Origin: Alphaproteobacteria bacterium
GTDB taxonomy: Bacteria; Pseudomonadota; Alphaproteobacteria; SMXQ01
DNA length: 64,000 nt
Assembly: GCA_030831315.1 (NCBI GenBank)
Contig: JAURLI010000060.1
Location: 34,211 to 98,210, forward strand
Direction of reading: 5' to 3'
Shown here: in pieces, positions 20,686-30,679 of the stretch
Position numbering within the stretch: the stretch's first letter is position 1
How the letters are laid out: every line of letters begins with the position of its first letter
Program-made: the position numbers and the translations under genes
Notes under the pieces: model-generated
Told to the model about the DNA's origin: nothing
The model's database searches: none
What the model saw: only the letters and a program-made list of their open reading frames with translations

Positions 20686-21462
20686 ATGACCCGCGTCCTT
20701 CACAATCCCAGCCTGAGCACCGCCAACGGCATCGTGCATGGCTTCTTCACCCGCGAAGGCGGCGTAAGCGAGGGCCTGTTCACCTCTCTCAACGTCGGGC
20801 TTGGTTCGGGCGATGCGCAGGAACGGGTGGTGGAGAACCGCACCCGCGCCGCGGCCGCGCTGGGACTGCCGGCAGAAAGCCTGTCGACCGCCTATCAGGT
20901 TCATTCAGCGAAGGTCGAAACAATAGATGCACCCGTCGCCTACAAGGACGCGCCAAGGGCCGACGGCTTCGTTACGGCGACGCCGGGGGTGCTGCTCGGC
21001 ATCCTGACCGCCGATTGCGCGCCGGTTCTGTTTGCCGATCCCGAAGCCCGCGTCATCGGCGCCGCCCATGCGGGCTGGCGCGGCGCGCTCACGGGCGTGC
21101 TCGAAGCGACCGTGCGCGAAATGCAGCGACTGGGCGCAAAGCCCGCCAATATTCGCGCCGCCATCGGTCCCTGCATCGGTGCCGCGTCCTACGAAGTCGG
21201 ACCCGAGTTCCCGGCGCCGTTCCTCGCCGAAGACGCGGCAGCGCGCAGGTTCTTTTCCGCATCCGCCCGTTCGGGTCATTTCATGTTCGATCTCGAAGGC
21301 TATGTTGCGCACAGGCTCGCGGCGATCGGCCTCGCCGCCATCGGATGCAGCGGATCGGACACCTGCGCCGATGAAAGCGAATTCTTCTCCTACCGCCGCG
21401 CCACGCTCCGCGGCGAGCCCGACTACGGCCGCGGCCTGTCGGCCATCGCGCTCGCACCCTAG
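20686..21462 (+). CDS. pgeF: Peptidoglycan editing factor PgeF (laccase-fold)
   Basis: PgeF/YfiH family, 258 residues. E. coli PgeF clears mis-incorporated L-Ser-containing muropeptide precursors, and other members show purine nucleoside or polyphenol oxidase activity. The metal-site residues are visible as YQVHSAK (His), TADCAPVLF (Cys) and GAAHAGWRG (His), with IGPCIGAASYEVG further on. The N-terminal GFFTREGGVSEGLFTSLNVG is diagnostic. It lies 40 bases after the methyltransferase and probably belongs to the lgt operon. Confidence 0.93.
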   Translation: MTRVLHNPSLSTANGIVHGFFTREGGVSEGLFTSLNVGLGSGDAQERVVENRTRAAAALGLPAESLSTAYQVHSAKVETIDAPVAYKDAPRADGFVTATPGVLLGILTADCAPVLFADPEARVIGAAHAGWRGALTGVLEATVREMQRLGAKPANIRAAIGPCIGAASYEVGPEFPAPFLAEDAAARRFFSASARSGHFMFDLEGYVAHRLAAIGLAAIGCSGSDTCADESEFFSYRRATLRGEPDYGRGLSAIALAP

Positions 21463-21465
21463 GCC

Positions 21466-21534
21466 ATGCCGCACCTGATCTTCTTCAGCGTGGCGCTGCT
21501 GCTCGGCCTGATGGTGAGCTGTGCGCTGTTTTAG
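21466..21534 (+). CDS. Possible 22-residue membrane micropeptide
   Basis: A short frame three bases after the pgeF stop, beginning MPHLIFFSVALLLG and ending VSCALF. It is almost wholly hydrophobic and could form one membrane helix. It overlaps the GTG start of the lipoprotein gene in another frame. No clear ribosome-binding site is seen, so it could instead be a leader whose translation couples pgeF to the lipoprotein, or chance. Confidence 0.25.
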   Translation: MPHLIFFSVALLLGLMVSCALF

Positions 21535-22405
21535 GACATGTTCCGGGACTTGGCGCGCCGCACTGGCGGCGCTGGCCCTGCTGCTGCCGCCGGCCGCCTG
21601 CCAGGAGCCGCCCAAGCCTTTCCGCAGCCTCGATCCGTTGCGCGAACAGCCCCTGGCGCTGCCCTCCGGGCCATCGGCTGTGGTCATCGGCACCATCGCC
21701 GGAGCACCCGCGTCACAGGCGCTGGCCCGCACGCTGGCCGAGGCCCTTTCGGCGCGCGATGTGCCGGCAGCATTGGGGCGCGGCAACCTGCGCAGCTGGC
21801 GGATCGAGGCCACGGCCGAGGCAAGCCCGGCCCCAGGCGCATCCCCGGAGACGACACTCGTCCTGCACTGGCGGCTCAGCGATGCGGCGGGCCAGGAACG
21901 GGCAAAATTCGACCAGGCGGTGACGGCGAATGCCAACGACTGGCGCAAGGGCGCGCCTGGTCTGCTCAAACGTCTGGCGGATGAAACGGCATCGCATTTC
22001 CTGCCCCATTTCGGCGACGCGAAGGCTCCCAACGCGCGGGCCGTCGCCCTTACCATCCACGCAATCGACGGCGCCCCCGGCGATGGCGCCCGGTCGCTTC
22101 GCCACGCCATCGAACAGGCACTGGCACGGCGCAGCTTTTTGGTCCGGCCCGATATCTCCGAGACCGGCTTCGTCATCACCGCCGAGGTTCGCGTTTCACC
22201 GGGCGGCGCCGAAGGCGATTTCGTACGCATAGAGTGGTCTGCACTGGCACCGGACGGCGCCAGCCTCGGCACCGTCGAGCAGCAGAACCGGGTTCCCGCG
22301 GGCAGCCTGTCAGGCCCCTGGGGCATCACCGCCGTCCATATCGCCGAGGCGGCGGCACCCGGAATTGCGCGGCTGCTCGCGAAGGGAAATGTGCGGCAAA
22401 GATAA
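21521..22405 (+). CDS. Predicted lipoprotein of unknown function
   Basis: 294 residues with a lipoprotein signal: charged start, hydrophobic stretch and lipobox LLLPPAAC, with the acylated Cys at about residue 27. The mature part has no domain I recognise. It shows repeated Ala/Arg-rich segments ([34 protein letters not shown]) and beta-like [13 protein letters not shown], and may bind the outer or inner membrane from the periplasm. GTG 21521 is the only start that keeps the whole signal peptide. It is cotranscribed with pgeF and precedes prs, a position I associate with Rhodospirillales. Lgt encoded nearby would process it. Confidence 0.7.
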   Translation: MRCFRTCSGTWRAALAALALLLPPAACQEPPKPFRSLDPLREQPLALPSGPSAVVIGTIAGAPASQALARTLAEALSARDVPAALGRGNLRSWRIEATAEASPAPGASPETTLVLHWRLSDAAGQERAKFDQAVTANANDWRKGAPGLLKRLADETASHFLPHFGDAKAPNARAVALTIHAIDGAPGDGARSLRHAIEQALARRSFLVRPDISETGFVITAEVRVSPGGAEGDFVRIEWSALAPDGASLGTVEQQNRVPAGSLSGPWGITAVHIAEAAAPGIARLLAKGNVRQR

Positions 22406-22536
22406 GCGCCGCCGGAGGGTTCTCCGGCGTTGCCTCCCCGCCCGGCCGGCTGGTAAAGTGCGCGCGCCCGGACCGGGGTGAGGCCGGGCGCCGGGGCGGG
22501 CCCTCCGTCCCTCGGGATCGAACGTCAGGGTTTTTC

Positions 22537-23469
22537 ATGAAGCTGATCGCGTGCAATTCCAACAGGCCGCTCGCCGAAGCCATGGCGGCCTGCCTCGGGC
22601 TGCGTCTCACGCAAGCCGCCATCCGCCGGTTCTCGGACATGGAAGTCTTCGTCGAAATCCTGGAGAACGTGCGCGGCGAAGACTGTTTCGTCGTGCAGTC
22701 GACCTCCTATCCGGCGAACGACAACCTGATGGAACTTCTGATCACACTCGATGCCTTGAAGCGCGGCTCCGCGCGCCGCATCACCGCCGTGATCCCCTAT
22801 TTCGGCTACGCCCGCCAGGATCGCAAGACCGCGCCGCGCGCGCCGATTTCGGCCAAGCTGGTCGCCAACCTGATCACCACTGCGGGCGCCGACCGGGTGC
22901 TGACCCTTGACCTGCACGCGGGCCAGATCCAGGGCTTCTTCGATATTCCCGTCGACAATCTCTACGGTGCGCCGACCTTCACCAAGGACATCAAGAGCGC
23001 CTACGACAACGGCGAACTGGTGATCGTGTCGCCTGACGTCGGCGGCGTGCTGCGCGCACGCGGCATGGCGGAACGGCTGAATGCCGACCTCGCCATCATC
23101 GACAAGCGCCGCCCGCGGGCCGGCGTGTCGGAAGTCATGAACATCATCGGTGAAGTCGACGGCCGCCACTGCATCCTGATCGACGACATCGTCGATTCCG
23201 CAGGCACACTGTGCAACGCGGCGGGTGCTCTCAAGAACGCCGGCGCCAAGGCGGTTTCGGCCTACGTCACCCACGGGGTGCTTTCGGGCGACGCGGTGGG
23301 CCGGGTTTCGGCCTCGCCCTTGTCCAAGCTGGTGGTCACCGATTCGATCCAGGCGACCGAGGCCGTGCGGCTCGCCTCCAAGATCGACCAGCTGACCATC
23401 GCCCCCCTGATGGCCGAGGCGGCCCGCCGAATCGCCGAGGAATCCTCGGTTTCCAGCCTGTTCGACTGA
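22537..23469 (+). CDS. prs: Ribose-phosphate pyrophosphokinase
   Basis: Prs, 310 residues, makes PRPP from ribose 5-phosphate and ATP for purine, pyrimidine, histidine, tryptophan and NAD synthesis. Diagnostic parts are [10 protein letters not shown], the flexible-loop Lys/Arg in [14 protein letters not shown], the dication site [14 protein letters not shown], and the PRPP loop [17 protein letters not shown]. The start is the ATG at 22537, where [15 protein letters not shown] is the usual N-terminus; upstream in-frame codons lie in the intergenic region. It heads the prs-rplY-pth-ychF group. Confidence 0.97.
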   Translation: MKLIACNSNRPLAEAMAACLGLRLTQAAIRRFSDMEVFVEILENVRGEDCFVVQSTSYPANDNLMELLITLDALKRGSARRITAVIPYFGYARQDRKTAPRAPISAKLVANLITTAGADRVLTLDLHAGQIQGFFDIPVDNLYGAPTFTKDIKSAYDNGELVIVSPDVGGVLRARGMAERLNADLAIIDKRRPRAGVSEVMNIIGEVDGRHCILIDDIVDSAGTLCNAAGALKNAGAKAVSAYVTHGVLSGDAVGRVSASPLSKLVVTDSIQATEAVRLASKIDQLTIAPLMAEAARRIAEESSVSSLFD

Positions 23470-23613
23470 GCCCGGCCGGGCCCTCGGGCCCGCCAGCGCC
23501 GGCATTTCCCGGGCCTGCCCGATAAGGGCTACCCAAACGGCCCCTTTTGCCTTATAGGAAGCCCCGCAAACCGGTCGGCACCCTTGGAGGCCGGCCTTTT
23601 CAAGGAGATACCC

Positions 23614-24303
23614 ATGGCTGATGTGATCACACTCTCCGCGCAGCCTCGGGACCGGGTTGGTAAGGGGGCCGCCCGGGCCGTACGTCGCGCTGGATTGGTA
23701 CCTGCCGTTGTTTACGGCGGCAAGGAAACCCCGCTCCCCGTTGCGATCGAACCGCTCGCGCTGCGCCGCCACCTCGAAACCGGTGCGTTCTTCACCACGA
23801 TGATCGAGCTTGATCTCGCCGGGAAGCCGCACAAGGTTCTGGCCCGCGACGTGCAGTTCCACCCGGTCACCGACCGCCCGGAACACGTCGATTTCCTTCG
23901 CGTGTCGGCCGATACGCTGATCACGGTCGACGTGCCGGTGATCTTCGACAATGAAGAGACCTGCCCGGGCATCAAGCGCGGCGGCGTGCTGAACATCGTG
24001 CGCCACGCGATCGAGCTCGAATGCCGCGCCGATGCGATCCCCCATGCGCTGCATGCCGACCTGTCGACGCTCGACATCGGCGACAGCCTGCACATCAGCC
24101 ATATCCAGCTGCCCGCCGGCGTCACGCCGACGATCACCGACCGCGACTTCACCGTCGCCACCGTCGCCGCGCCGACCGTCGTACGCGACGAAGCGCTGCA
24201 GGCCGCCGCCGCAGCCCAGGCCGCGGAAGCGGAAGCCGCGGCTGCCGCAGAAAGCGCTGCCGAGGGTGGTGAGGCCAAGGAAGGCGAGAAGTCGGAGAAG
24301 TAA
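23614..24303 (+). CDS. rplY: 50S ribosomal protein L25/general stress protein Ctc
   Basis: Long (Ctc/TL5-type) form of L25, 229 residues, which binds 5S rRNA in the large subunit. The N-terminal domain shows RDRVGKGAARAVRRAGLVPAV and the C-terminal beta domain shows DVQFHPVTDRPEHVDFLRV and HISHIQLPAGV. An Ala/Glu-rich low-complexity tail (residues ~190-229) is typical of alphaproteobacterial members. AAGGAGAT lies seven bases before the ATG. It precedes pth, a widely conserved pairing. Confidence 0.95.
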   Translation: MADVITLSAQPRDRVGKGAARAVRRAGLVPAVVYGGKETPLPVAIEPLALRRHLETGAFFTTMIELDLAGKPHKVLARDVQFHPVTDRPEHVDFLRVSADTLITVDVPVIFDNEETCPGIKRGGVLNIVRHAIELECRADAIPHALHADLSTLDIGDSLHISHIQLPAGVTPTITDRDFTVATVAAPTVVRDEALQAAAAAQAAEAEAAAAAESAAEGGEAKEGEKSEK

Positions 24304-24348
24304 TCACCGGGCGGCTGACCCGCCGCCCCTCAGCGGGAGGCACCGCCC

Positions 24349-24981
24349 GTGCGACTTCTCATCGGTCTCGGCAATCCCGGCGCCAAGTACGCCAAAACCC
24401 GTCACAACATCGGATTCATGGCGGTGGACGAAATCGTCCGCCGCCATGGCTTCGGTCCTTGGCGGGCCCGCTTTCAGGGCCAGTGTGCCGAAGGAACGAT
24501 CGACGGCGAAAAGGTGCTGGCGCTCAAGCCCGAGACCTTCATGAACAACTCCGGCCGCGCCGCGGGCGAGGCCGCCCGTTTCTTCAAGATCGAGACTGCC
24601 GACGTCGTCGTGCTTCATGACGACATCGACCTTGCCGCCGGCAAGATCCGCTTCAAGGTCGGCGGCGGCCATGCCGGCCACAACGGTCTGCGCGACATCG
24701 ACGCCCATATCGGCAACGGCTATGCCCGCGTGCGGCTCGGCGTCGGGCATCCGGGCACGGCGGAAGAAGTCCACGACCACGTGCTGAACGAGTTTTCCAA
24801 GGCCGACATGGACTGGCTCGCGCCGCTGATCGACGCGGTCGCCGAGGCCTTTCCGCTGCTGGTCACCGGCGACGGCCAGAAATTCATCACCAAGGTGGCG
24901 CTCATCCTCAACCCGCCACCGCCGAAGCCGCCGCGCCCCGATGGCGCGAATGGCTCCGGCAAGGACACCAAGGACACCTGA
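24349..24981 (+). CDS. pth: Peptidyl-tRNA hydrolase
   Basis: Pth, 210 residues, recycles tRNA from peptidyl-tRNAs dropped by the ribosome. [20 protein letters not shown] contains the catalytic histidine (H19). [14 protein letters not shown] and [12 protein letters not shown] (catalytic-region Asp) are conserved, as is [12 protein letters not shown]. The start is GTG at 24349 with GGGAGG upstream. The C-terminal tail is Pro/Lys-rich. ychF begins three bases after the stop. Confidence 0.96.
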   Translation: MRLLIGLGNPGAKYAKTRHNIGFMAVDEIVRRHGFGPWRARFQGQCAEGTIDGEKVLALKPETFMNNSGRAAGEAARFFKIETADVVVLHDDIDLAAGKIRFKVGGGHAGHNGLRDIDAHIGNGYARVRLGVGHPGTAEEVHDHVLNEFSKADMDWLAPLIDAVAEAFPLLVTGDGQKFITKVALILNPPPPKPPRPDGANGSGKDTKDT

Positions 24982-24983
24982 GC

Positions 24984-26090
24984 ATGGGATTCAATTGCGG
25001 CATCGTCGGCTTGCCCAACGTCGGCAAGTCCACGCTGTTCAACGCGCTGACCGCGACACAGGCGGCGGACGCCGCCAACTACCCGTTCTGCACCATCGAG
25101 CCGAATTCCGGCCGCGTCGCGGTGCCCGACGAAAGGCTCGATACGCTGGCGAGGCTGGCCAAGTCGGTGAAGGTGGTGCCCACCCAGCTCGAATTCGTCG
25201 ATATCGCCGGGCTGGTCGCGGGCGCGTCCAGGGGCGAAGGGCTCGGCAACCAGTTCCTCGGCCATATCCGCGAGGTGGACGCCATCCTTCACGTCCTGCG
25301 CTGTTTTGAAGACGACGACATCACCCATGTCGCGGGCCGGGTCGATCCCGTCGCCGATGCCGAGATCGTCGAAACCGAACTGATGCTCGCCGACCTCGAA
25401 AGCCTCGAAAAGCGCGTCGATGGCCTGACCAAGCGCGCTCGCGGCAAGGACAAGGACGCGGAAGCCGATCTCAAGCTCGTCGAAAAGCTGATCCCGGCGC
25501 TCCGCGAAGGCAAGCCCGCGCGCAGCCTGATCGCCGCGCTCAACGACGACGAGTGCCTGCGCCTTGCGCGACTGCAGCTGCTGACCGGCAAGCCCGTCCT
25601 TTACGTCTGCAACGTCGAGGAAGAAAACGCGGCCAAGGGCAACAAGTACACGGAAATGGTCGCGAAGAAGGCCGCCGCCGAAGGCGCCGGTTCCGTCGTC
25701 ATATCGGCTGCCATCGAGGCCGAGGTGGCGCAACTGACCGATCCCGAGGAGCGCAAGGCGTTCCTTTCGGAACTCGGTCTCGCGGAAGCGGGGCTCGCGC
25801 GCCTCATCCGCGAGGGCTACCGGCTGCTCGGCCTGATTACCTACTTCACTGCCGGCCCCAAGGAAGCGCGCGCCTGGACCATCTCCAAGGGTACCAAGGC
25901 ACCCCAGGCGGCGGGCGTCATCCATACCGACTTCGAGCGCGGCTTCATCGCCGCCGAAACCATCGCCTATGAAGACTACGTCGCCTGCGGCGGCGAACAG
26001 GGTGCCAAGTCGGCGGGCAAGATGCGCACGGAAGGCAAGGAATACGTCGTCGCCGACGGCGACGTCATGGAATTCCGCTTCAACGTGTGA
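24984..26090 (+). CDS. ychF: Redox-regulated ATPase YchF
   Basis: OBG-family P-loop protein, 368 residues. Walker A is GLPNVGKST near residue 10, and G3 reads [10 protein letters not shown]. In place of the GTP-specific NKxD it has NVEE, which explains this family's preference for ATP. A coiled-coil insertion (about 130-190) and a C-terminal TGS domain ending VMEFRFNV complete it. YchF binds ribosomes and represses oxidative-stress responses in E. coli. It forms an operon with pth. Confidence 0.97.
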   Translation: MGFNCGIVGLPNVGKSTLFNALTATQAADAANYPFCTIEPNSGRVAVPDERLDTLARLAKSVKVVPTQLEFVDIAGLVAGASRGEGLGNQFLGHIREVDAILHVLRCFEDDDITHVAGRVDPVADAEIVETELMLADLESLEKRVDGLTKRARGKDKDAEADLKLVEKLIPALREGKPARSLIAALNDDECLRLARLQLLTGKPVLYVCNVEEENAAKGNKYTEMVAKKAAAEGAGSVVISAAIEAEVAQLTDPEERKAFLSELGLAEAGLARLIREGYRLLGLITYFTAGPKEARAWTISKGTKAPQAAGVIHTDFERGFIAAETIAYEDYVACGGEQGAKSAGKMRTEGKEYVVADGDVMEFRFNV

Positions 26091-26243
26091 CGCCAAAAAG
26101 CCCGGAAATACTGTGTTTCGGGGCCGGCCAAGGGGGATTTGCAGAGGCCTTCACCAGCCTTTACAATCCCGCCCGACTTGGGGATATCCCCCCGACCCTC
26201 TTTTTAAACCCACCTGCAACCAAGAAATCAGGGAGAACCCAAC

Positions 26244-26915
26244 ATGGGACAAATGGTTAAGCTGAAATCCAACGACGGCTTCGAGTTCGGCGCCTACCGG
26301 GCCGATCCCGCGGGCAAGCCCAAGGGCGGCGTCGTGATCATTCAGGAGATCTTCGGCGTCAACAAGCACATCAAGGAAGTCTGCGACGGCTACGCGAAGG
26401 ACGGCTACATCGCCATCGCTCCGGCGCTGTTCGACCGCGTCGAGCGCGACCTTGAACTGGGCTACAGCCCCGAAGACCAGGAAAAGGGCAAGACCACCCG
26501 CGCCAAGCTGAACTGGGAAAACAGCCTTGCCGATTCGCAGGCTGCCGCCCAGTCCATCCGCGATGCCGCCGGTAAGGTCGCCATCATCGGCTACTGCTTC
26601 GGCGGCTCGGTCGCCTGGCTCGGCGCGACGCGCTGCAATTACGATGCCTCCGTCTCCTACTACGGCGGCAACGCGGCCGACTTCGCCAACGAAAAGCCGA
26701 AGTGCCCGATCATTTGCCACATCGGCACCGAGGACAAAGGCATCGGCCCCGACAAGGTGGAGAAGATCAAGCAGGGCCAGCCGCAGGTTCCCGTCTACCT
26801 TTACGAAGGTGCCGGCCACGGCTTCAACTGCGACCACCGCGGTTCCTACAACGAAGCGGCCGCCAAGACGGCGCGCTCGCGCACGCTCGACTTCCTCAAG
26901 CAGCACATCGGCTGA
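26244..26915 (+). CDS. Dienelactone hydrolase family protein
   Basis: Alpha/beta hydrolase of the dienelactone hydrolase family, 223 residues, cytoplasmic. The nucleophile is cysteine (C118 in IIGYCFGGSVAW), with the family's QEIFGVNKHI oxyanion-side segment near 35. An acid in GTEDKGIG and the catalytic His in GAGHGFNCD complete the Cys-Asp-His triad. The genuine substrate is unknown; such enzymes act on carboxymethylenebutenolide or related lactones. AGGGAGAA precedes the ATG. It is a single-gene unit ended by a strong terminator. The 153-base gap upstream contains a 12-bp palindrome GGGGATATCCCC at 26181-26192. Confidence 0.92.
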   Translation: MGQMVKLKSNDGFEFGAYRADPAGKPKGGVVIIQEIFGVNKHIKEVCDGYAKDGYIAIAPALFDRVERDLELGYSPEDQEKGKTTRAKLNWENSLADSQAAAQSIRDAAGKVAIIGYCFGGSVAWLGATRCNYDASVSYYGGNAADFANEKPKCPIICHIGTEDKGIGPDKVEKIKQGQPQVPVYLYEGAGHGFNCDHRGSYNEAAAKTARSRTLDFLKQHIG

Positions 26916-26936
26916 GGCCGTCGCGTTCACGCATCG

Positions 26937-26970
26937 GGGCCGGCGGGAAACCGCCGGCCCTTTTGCTTTT
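26937..26970 (+). terminator. Intrinsic terminator of the dienelactone hydrolase gene
   Basis: GGGCCGGCGG (26937-26946) and CCGCCGGCCC (26951-26960) form a 10-bp stem with a GAAA tetraloop, followed by TTTTGCTTTT. The run of Ts touches the mtnP stop codon on the other strand. No matching T-run exists in the minus direction. Confidence 0.92.
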
Positions 26971-27845
26971 CAGGACTTGAGAACGCGCCCGGCGATGACG
27001 TCGAGGGTCTTCAGAACTTCCGGGTCGCGGGCCTCGGGCGCGGTGATCAGCGCATGTTCGAGCGCCGCGTGGCAGCCTTCGGGGCACGACCGGATGCCGG
27101 GGCTGATCGCGGGCGCAACACGTGCGACCAGTGCCCGCGCCTTGTCGGCATTGGCGAACAGCACGGACAGAATGGCATCGACCGTGACGCTGTCGTGATC
27201 GGGATGCCAGCAGTCGTAATCGGTGACCATGGCAACGCTTGCGTAGCAGAGCTCGGCCTCGCGGGCGAGCTTGGCTTCGGGCATGTTGGTCATGCCGATG
27301 ACATCCGCACCCCAGGAGCGATAAAGACGCGATTCGGCCAGCGATGAAAACTGCGGTCCTTCCATCGCAATGTAGGTGCCGCCGCGGGCGACGGGAATGC
27401 CTTCGGCCATCGCCGCCGCTTCCAGCGCATTGCCGAGACGCGCGCAGACCGGGTGCGCCATCGAGACATGGGCCACCATGCCCTTGCCGAAAAACGATTT
27501 CTCGCGCGCAAAAGTGCGGTCGATGAACTGGTCCACCAGCACGAAGGTGCCGGGTGTCAGGTCCTCCCTGAGCGAGCCGACAGCGCTGACGGAAATGATT
27601 TCGCTGCACCCCGCCCGCTTGAGCGCATCAATGTTGGCGCGGAAGTTGATGTCCGACGGCGGGATGCGGTGGCCGCGGCCGTGGCGCGGGCAAAAGACGA
27701 CGCTGCGCCCCGCCAGCTCGCCGAACAGGAACTCGTCGGAGGTTTCGCCGAAGGGGCTTTCCACCCGCTGCCAGCGCGTCTCGGTCAGCCCCGCGATGTC
27801 GTAAAGGCCGGAGCCGCCAATCACGCCAAGCGCACGTTCCGCCAT
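26970..27845 (-). CDS. mtnP: S-methyl-5'-thioadenosine phosphorylase
   Basis: MtnP, 291 residues, phosphorolyses methylthioadenosine to adenine and methylthioribose 1-phosphate for methionine and adenine salvage. ALGVIGGSGLYDIAGL, FCPRHGRGHRIPPSDINFRANI and MTNMPEAKLAREAELCYASV match PNP/MTAP class 2 phosphorylases. ATG 27843-27845 is preferred to the upstream TTG at 27866 because the Rossmann-like first strand begins right after it and a G-rich Shine-Dalgarno precedes it. The other methionine-salvage genes are not present in the window. Confidence 0.93.
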   Translation of the reverse strand: MAERALGVIGGSGLYDIAGLTETRWQRVESPFGETSDEFLFGELAGRSVVFCPRHGRGHRIPPSDINFRANIDALKRAGCSEIISVSAVGSLREDLTPGTFVLVDQFIDRTFAREKSFFGKGMVAHVSMAHPVCARLGNALEAAAMAEGIPVARGGTYIAMEGPQFSSLAESRLYRSWGADVIGMTNMPEAKLAREAELCYASVAMVTDYDCWHPDHDSVTVDAILSVLFANADKARALVARVAPAISPGIRSCPEGCHAALEHALITAPEARDPEVLKTLDVIAGRVLKS

Positions 27846-27890
27846 GTCCCGTCCCCGCCGTTTCAAGATGAACGGCCCGAACTATAAAAG

Positions 27891-27919
27891 AAAAAGGCCG
27901 GGACTGGCCCGGCCTTTTT
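27891..27919 (-). terminator. Intrinsic terminator of the petABC operon
   Basis: GGCCGGG and CCCGGCC pair around an ACTGG loop, flanked by five As and five Ts. On the minus strand it is followed by TTTTTCTTTTAT, 20 bases after the cytochrome c1 stop. The plus-strand T5 could also work. Confidence 0.9.
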
Positions 27920-27938
27920 CGGATCCTTGCGGTCCGGA

Positions 27939-28700
27939 TCAGTGGATCTGGGACCAGATCTTGCGCTTGGCGGCATAGAGCACGCCGGTCATCACCAGCA
28001 GGAACAGGATGACCTTGAAGCCGAGCTTCTTGCGCTCTTCCATCTCGGGCTCTGCCGCCCAGGTCAGGAAGGTGGTCACGTCCTTGGCCATCTGCGGCAC
28101 GGTCGCCTTGGTGCCGTCGGCAAAAGTGATCGCGCCTTCGGCGAGCGGCGCGCCCATGGCGATCTGCTGGCCGCCGAAAGCGCTGTTGTAGTTCATGCCG
28201 TCGAGAACAGTCACCCCCGCTGGCGCAGCCTTATAGCCCGTCAGCAAGGCGTAAACGTAATCCGGCCCGTGGGCACGCGCCTTAGTGATCACGCTGAGGT
28301 CAACCGGCATCGCGCCGTTGTTGGCCGCGCGCGCCGCCTGGCTGTTGGCAAAAGGCGACTTGAAGCGGTCATAGGGACGGCCCGGACGCATGAACATCTC
28401 GCCGTTGTCGTTGGGACCGTCCTGAACCTCGACCGAGGCGGCAAGCGCCTTGATCTCGGCCTCGTTGTATCCGAGGGCTTCGAGGTTGCGGTAGTAGACC
28501 TGGTACAGGCTGTGGCAGGCGGAACAGACTTCCTTGTAAATCTGGAAGCCACGCTGCAAGGCGTTGCGGTCGTACGTGCCGAAGGGGCCCGAGAACGACC
28601 AGTCCTGCTTGGCCGGCTTCGGCGCGTCGGCGGCGGAAGCCGCCACCACCGGCAGGGCCAGCAAGGCAAGGGCGAAAGCAACGGATTTCATCATGGTCAT
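27939..28700 (-). CDS. petC: Cytochrome c1 of the bc1 complex
   Basis: Haem-c subunit of ubiquinol-cytochrome c reductase, 253 residues. A signal peptide (residues 1 to ~24, ending VVAASA) exports it. CSACH at 59-63 binds haem covalently, and AMGAPLAEG provides a candidate axial methionine. The C-terminal helix (KVILFLLVMTGVLYAA) anchors it in the membrane, leaving the haem domain periplasmic. Three candidate ATGs exist (28700, 28694, 28691). The first is chosen because GGGGGA lies seven bases upstream. It is the third gene of petABC and ends at a strong terminator. Confidence 0.96.
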   Translation of the reverse strand: MTMMKSVAFALALLALPVVAASAADAPKPAKQDWSFSGPFGTYDRNALQRGFQIYKEVCSACHSLYQVYYRNLEALGYNEAEIKALAASVEVQDGPNDNGEMFMRPGRPYDRFKSPFANSQAARAANNGAMPVDLSVITKARAHGPDYVYALLTGYKAAPAGVTVLDGMNYNSAFGGQQIAMGAPLAEGAITFADGTKATVPQMAKDVTTFLTWAAEPEMEERKKLGFKVILFLLVMTGVLYAAKRKIWSQIH

Positions 28701-28717
28701 GGTCCTGTCCCCCGCCC

Positions 28718-29932
28718 TCACGATTTGAGTACCGGCTGCGAGATGCTTTCCGGCAACGGCTTCGTCTTTTCATAGCGGCCGAGCAGCGGCATCAGTATCA
28801 GCAGGTGGAAGAAATAATACGCCGTGGCGAGCTGGCCGATGAGCAGCGCAGCCCCTTCCGGCTTCTGGGCGCCCGCCCAGCCGAGCACGATGCAGTCGGC
28901 GAGGAAAATCCAGAACACCTGCTTGTAGATCGGGCGGAAACGGGCCGAACGAACCTTGGAGGAATCGAGCCACGGCAGCGCGAACAGGACAAAAATCGCG
29001 CCGAACATGAGCAGCACGCCGCCCAGTTTGTCGGGAACCGCGCGAAGGATCGCGTAGAATGGCAACAGATACCATTCGGGCACGATGGAAGCCGGGGTCA
29101 CCAGCGGTTCGGCCGGAATGTAGTTGTCCGGATGACCCAGGAAATTGGGCGCGTAAAACACGAAGGCCATGAAGACGATAAGGAACACGCCAAGGCCGAA
29201 CATGTCCTTGATCGTGTAGTAGGGATGGAACGGGATGGTGTCCTTGTCGCTCTTCGGGTCGATGCCGAGCGGATTGTTCGACTTCGCGGTGTGCAGCGCG
29301 ACGAGATGCAGAACCACCACGCCGACGATGACGAAGGGCAGCAGGTAATGCAGCGAGAAGAAACGCTGCAGCGTCGGGTTATCGACGGCGAAACCGCCCC
29401 ACAGCCAGGTCACGATGGGCTCGCCCACCCCGGGGATGGCCGAAAACAGGTTGGTGATGACCGTCGCGCCCCAGAAGCTCATCTGGCCCCAAGGAAGCAC
29501 GTAGCCCATGAACGCGGTCGCCATCATCAGGAGAAGGATGACGAGGCCGAGCCACCACAGCAGCTCGCGCGGCGGCTTGTAGGACCCGTAGTAGAGGCCG
29601 CGGAAAATGTGGATATAGACCACGAGGAAGAACATGGACGCGCCGTTCGCATGAACGTAGCGGATCAGCCAGCCGTAATTGACGTCACGCATGATGCGTT
29701 CGACCGAATTGAAGGCGTGATCGACGTGGGGGGTGTAGTTCATCGCCAGGAAGATGCCCGTGGCGATCATGATCACCAGGACGATGCCGGCGAGCGAACC
29801 GAAGTTCCACCAGTAGTTCAGGTTCTTCGGGGTGGGATACTCATGCAGTTCGTGCTGCATGAAGGAAAAGACGGGAAGCCGCTCGTCGATCCAACGGACG
29901 ATGGGACCCTGGCTCTGGCTGGAAGCGCTCAT
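28718..29932 (-). CDS. petB: Cytochrome b of the bc1 complex
   Basis: Cytochrome b, 404 residues with eight or nine membrane helices, carries haems bL and bH and both quinone sites. Visible signatures include [39 protein letters not shown] (haem ligand histidines), [19 protein letters not shown] (Qo site), and [18 protein letters not shown], which contains the PEWY motif. It is intact and not split into b6 plus subunit IV. An AAAGGGG site precedes the ATG. Confidence 0.98.
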   Translation of the reverse strand: MSASSQSQGPIVRWIDERLPVFSFMQHELHEYPTPKNLNYWWNFGSLAGIVLVIMIATGIFLAMNYTPHVDHAFNSVERIMRDVNYGWLIRYVHANGASMFFLVVYIHIFRGLYYGSYKPPRELLWWLGLVILLLMMATAFMGYVLPWGQMSFWGATVITNLFSAIPGVGEPIVTWLWGGFAVDNPTLQRFFSLHYLLPFVIVGVVVLHLVALHTAKSNNPLGIDPKSDKDTIPFHPYYTIKDMFGLGVFLIVFMAFVFYAPNFLGHPDNYIPAEPLVTPASIVPEWYLLPFYAILRAVPDKLGGVLLMFGAIFVLFALPWLDSSKVRSARFRPIYKQVFWIFLADCIVLGWAGAQKPEGAALLIGQLATAYYFFHLLILMPLLGRYEKTKPLPESISQPVLKS

Positions 29933-29946
29933 TTATCGTGACCCCT

Positions 29947-30495
29947 TTAGCCCACGCGCAAGGTGGTGTCGTTCAGGAAGGAATAGACCGGAACCTCAAG
30001 ATTCTTGGGAGCCGGTCCCTTGCGGATGCGGCCCGACGCATCGTAGTGCGAGCCGTGGCAGGGGCAGAACCAGCCGCCGAACTCGCCGCGCGGCTGACCG
30101 ACCTTCTGGCCCAGCGGCACGCAACCGAGATGGGTGCAGACGCCGACCATGACGAGCCACTCGGCCTTCTTGACGCGGTCCTTGTCGCTCTGGGGATCCT
30201 TCAGGTCGGCCTTGTCGTCGGCCTGGGCCTTGCTGATCTGATCGGGCGTGCGATGGTCGATGAAGACCGGCTTGCCACGCCACTTGACGGTGATGCGCTG
30301 ACCGACCGCGACCGGCTTGAGGTCGATTTCAACGGAAGAAAGCGCAAGCACGTCCTTGGCCGGGTTCATGCTGTCAATGAGCGGCCAGAGCGCGAGGCCG
30401 GCGCCGGCGGCGCCAAAGGCGGCGCCTGCCAGAGCGAGGAAATCGCGGCGGGTGCCGCCGTCTCCGCCGCCGTGACCGTGAGCAGTATCGGACAT
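29947..30495 (-). CDS. petA: Rieske iron-sulfur subunit of the bc1 complex
   Basis: Ubiquinol-cytochrome c reductase Fe-S protein, 182 residues. A twin-arginine motif ([10 protein letters not shown], 15-24) and a hydrophobic helix anchor and export it by Tat. The 2Fe-2S ligands are C120 and H122 in CTHLGC and C144 and H147 in CPCHGSHY. C125 and C146 would form the stabilising disulfide. It is the first gene of petABC. The 184-base upstream region is shared with divergent trmL and contains a TATATT-like -10 near 30572-30577. No regulator site could be assigned. Confidence 0.97.
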   Translation of the reverse strand: MSDTAHGHGGGDGGTRRDFLALAGAAFGAAGAGLALWPLIDSMNPAKDVLALSSVEIDLKPVAVGQRITVKWRGKPVFIDHRTPDQISKAQADDKADLKDPQSDKDRVKKAEWLVMVGVCTHLGCVPLGQKVGQPRGEFGGWFCPCHGSHYDASGRIRKGPAPKNLEVPVYSFLNDTTLRVG

Positions 30496-30679
30496 CGATT
30501 TAATCCCCTATGCGCGCCACCCCGAGCTGCCGGAACCGGCCCCGGACGGGTGGCTTTGGTGGCGTTGGGTGTAATATAAAACGCCTGCCAAGCAAAGCCC
30601 TAATCTGGCCCGCGGAGGGCCGAAAACCGGGGTTTGGCGCCGCATTTCCGCTGGTTTAACCCTTTATCCGCCCGAGATC

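Noticed and set aside
22525..24102. 525-codon minus-strand frame opposite prs and rplY
   Set aside because: Antisense to two housekeeping genes; no domain.
26181..26192. GGGGATATCCCC as a terminator after ychF
   Set aside because: The 12-bp palindrome has no loop of useful size and no adjacent T-run; it stays an unexplained palindrome.
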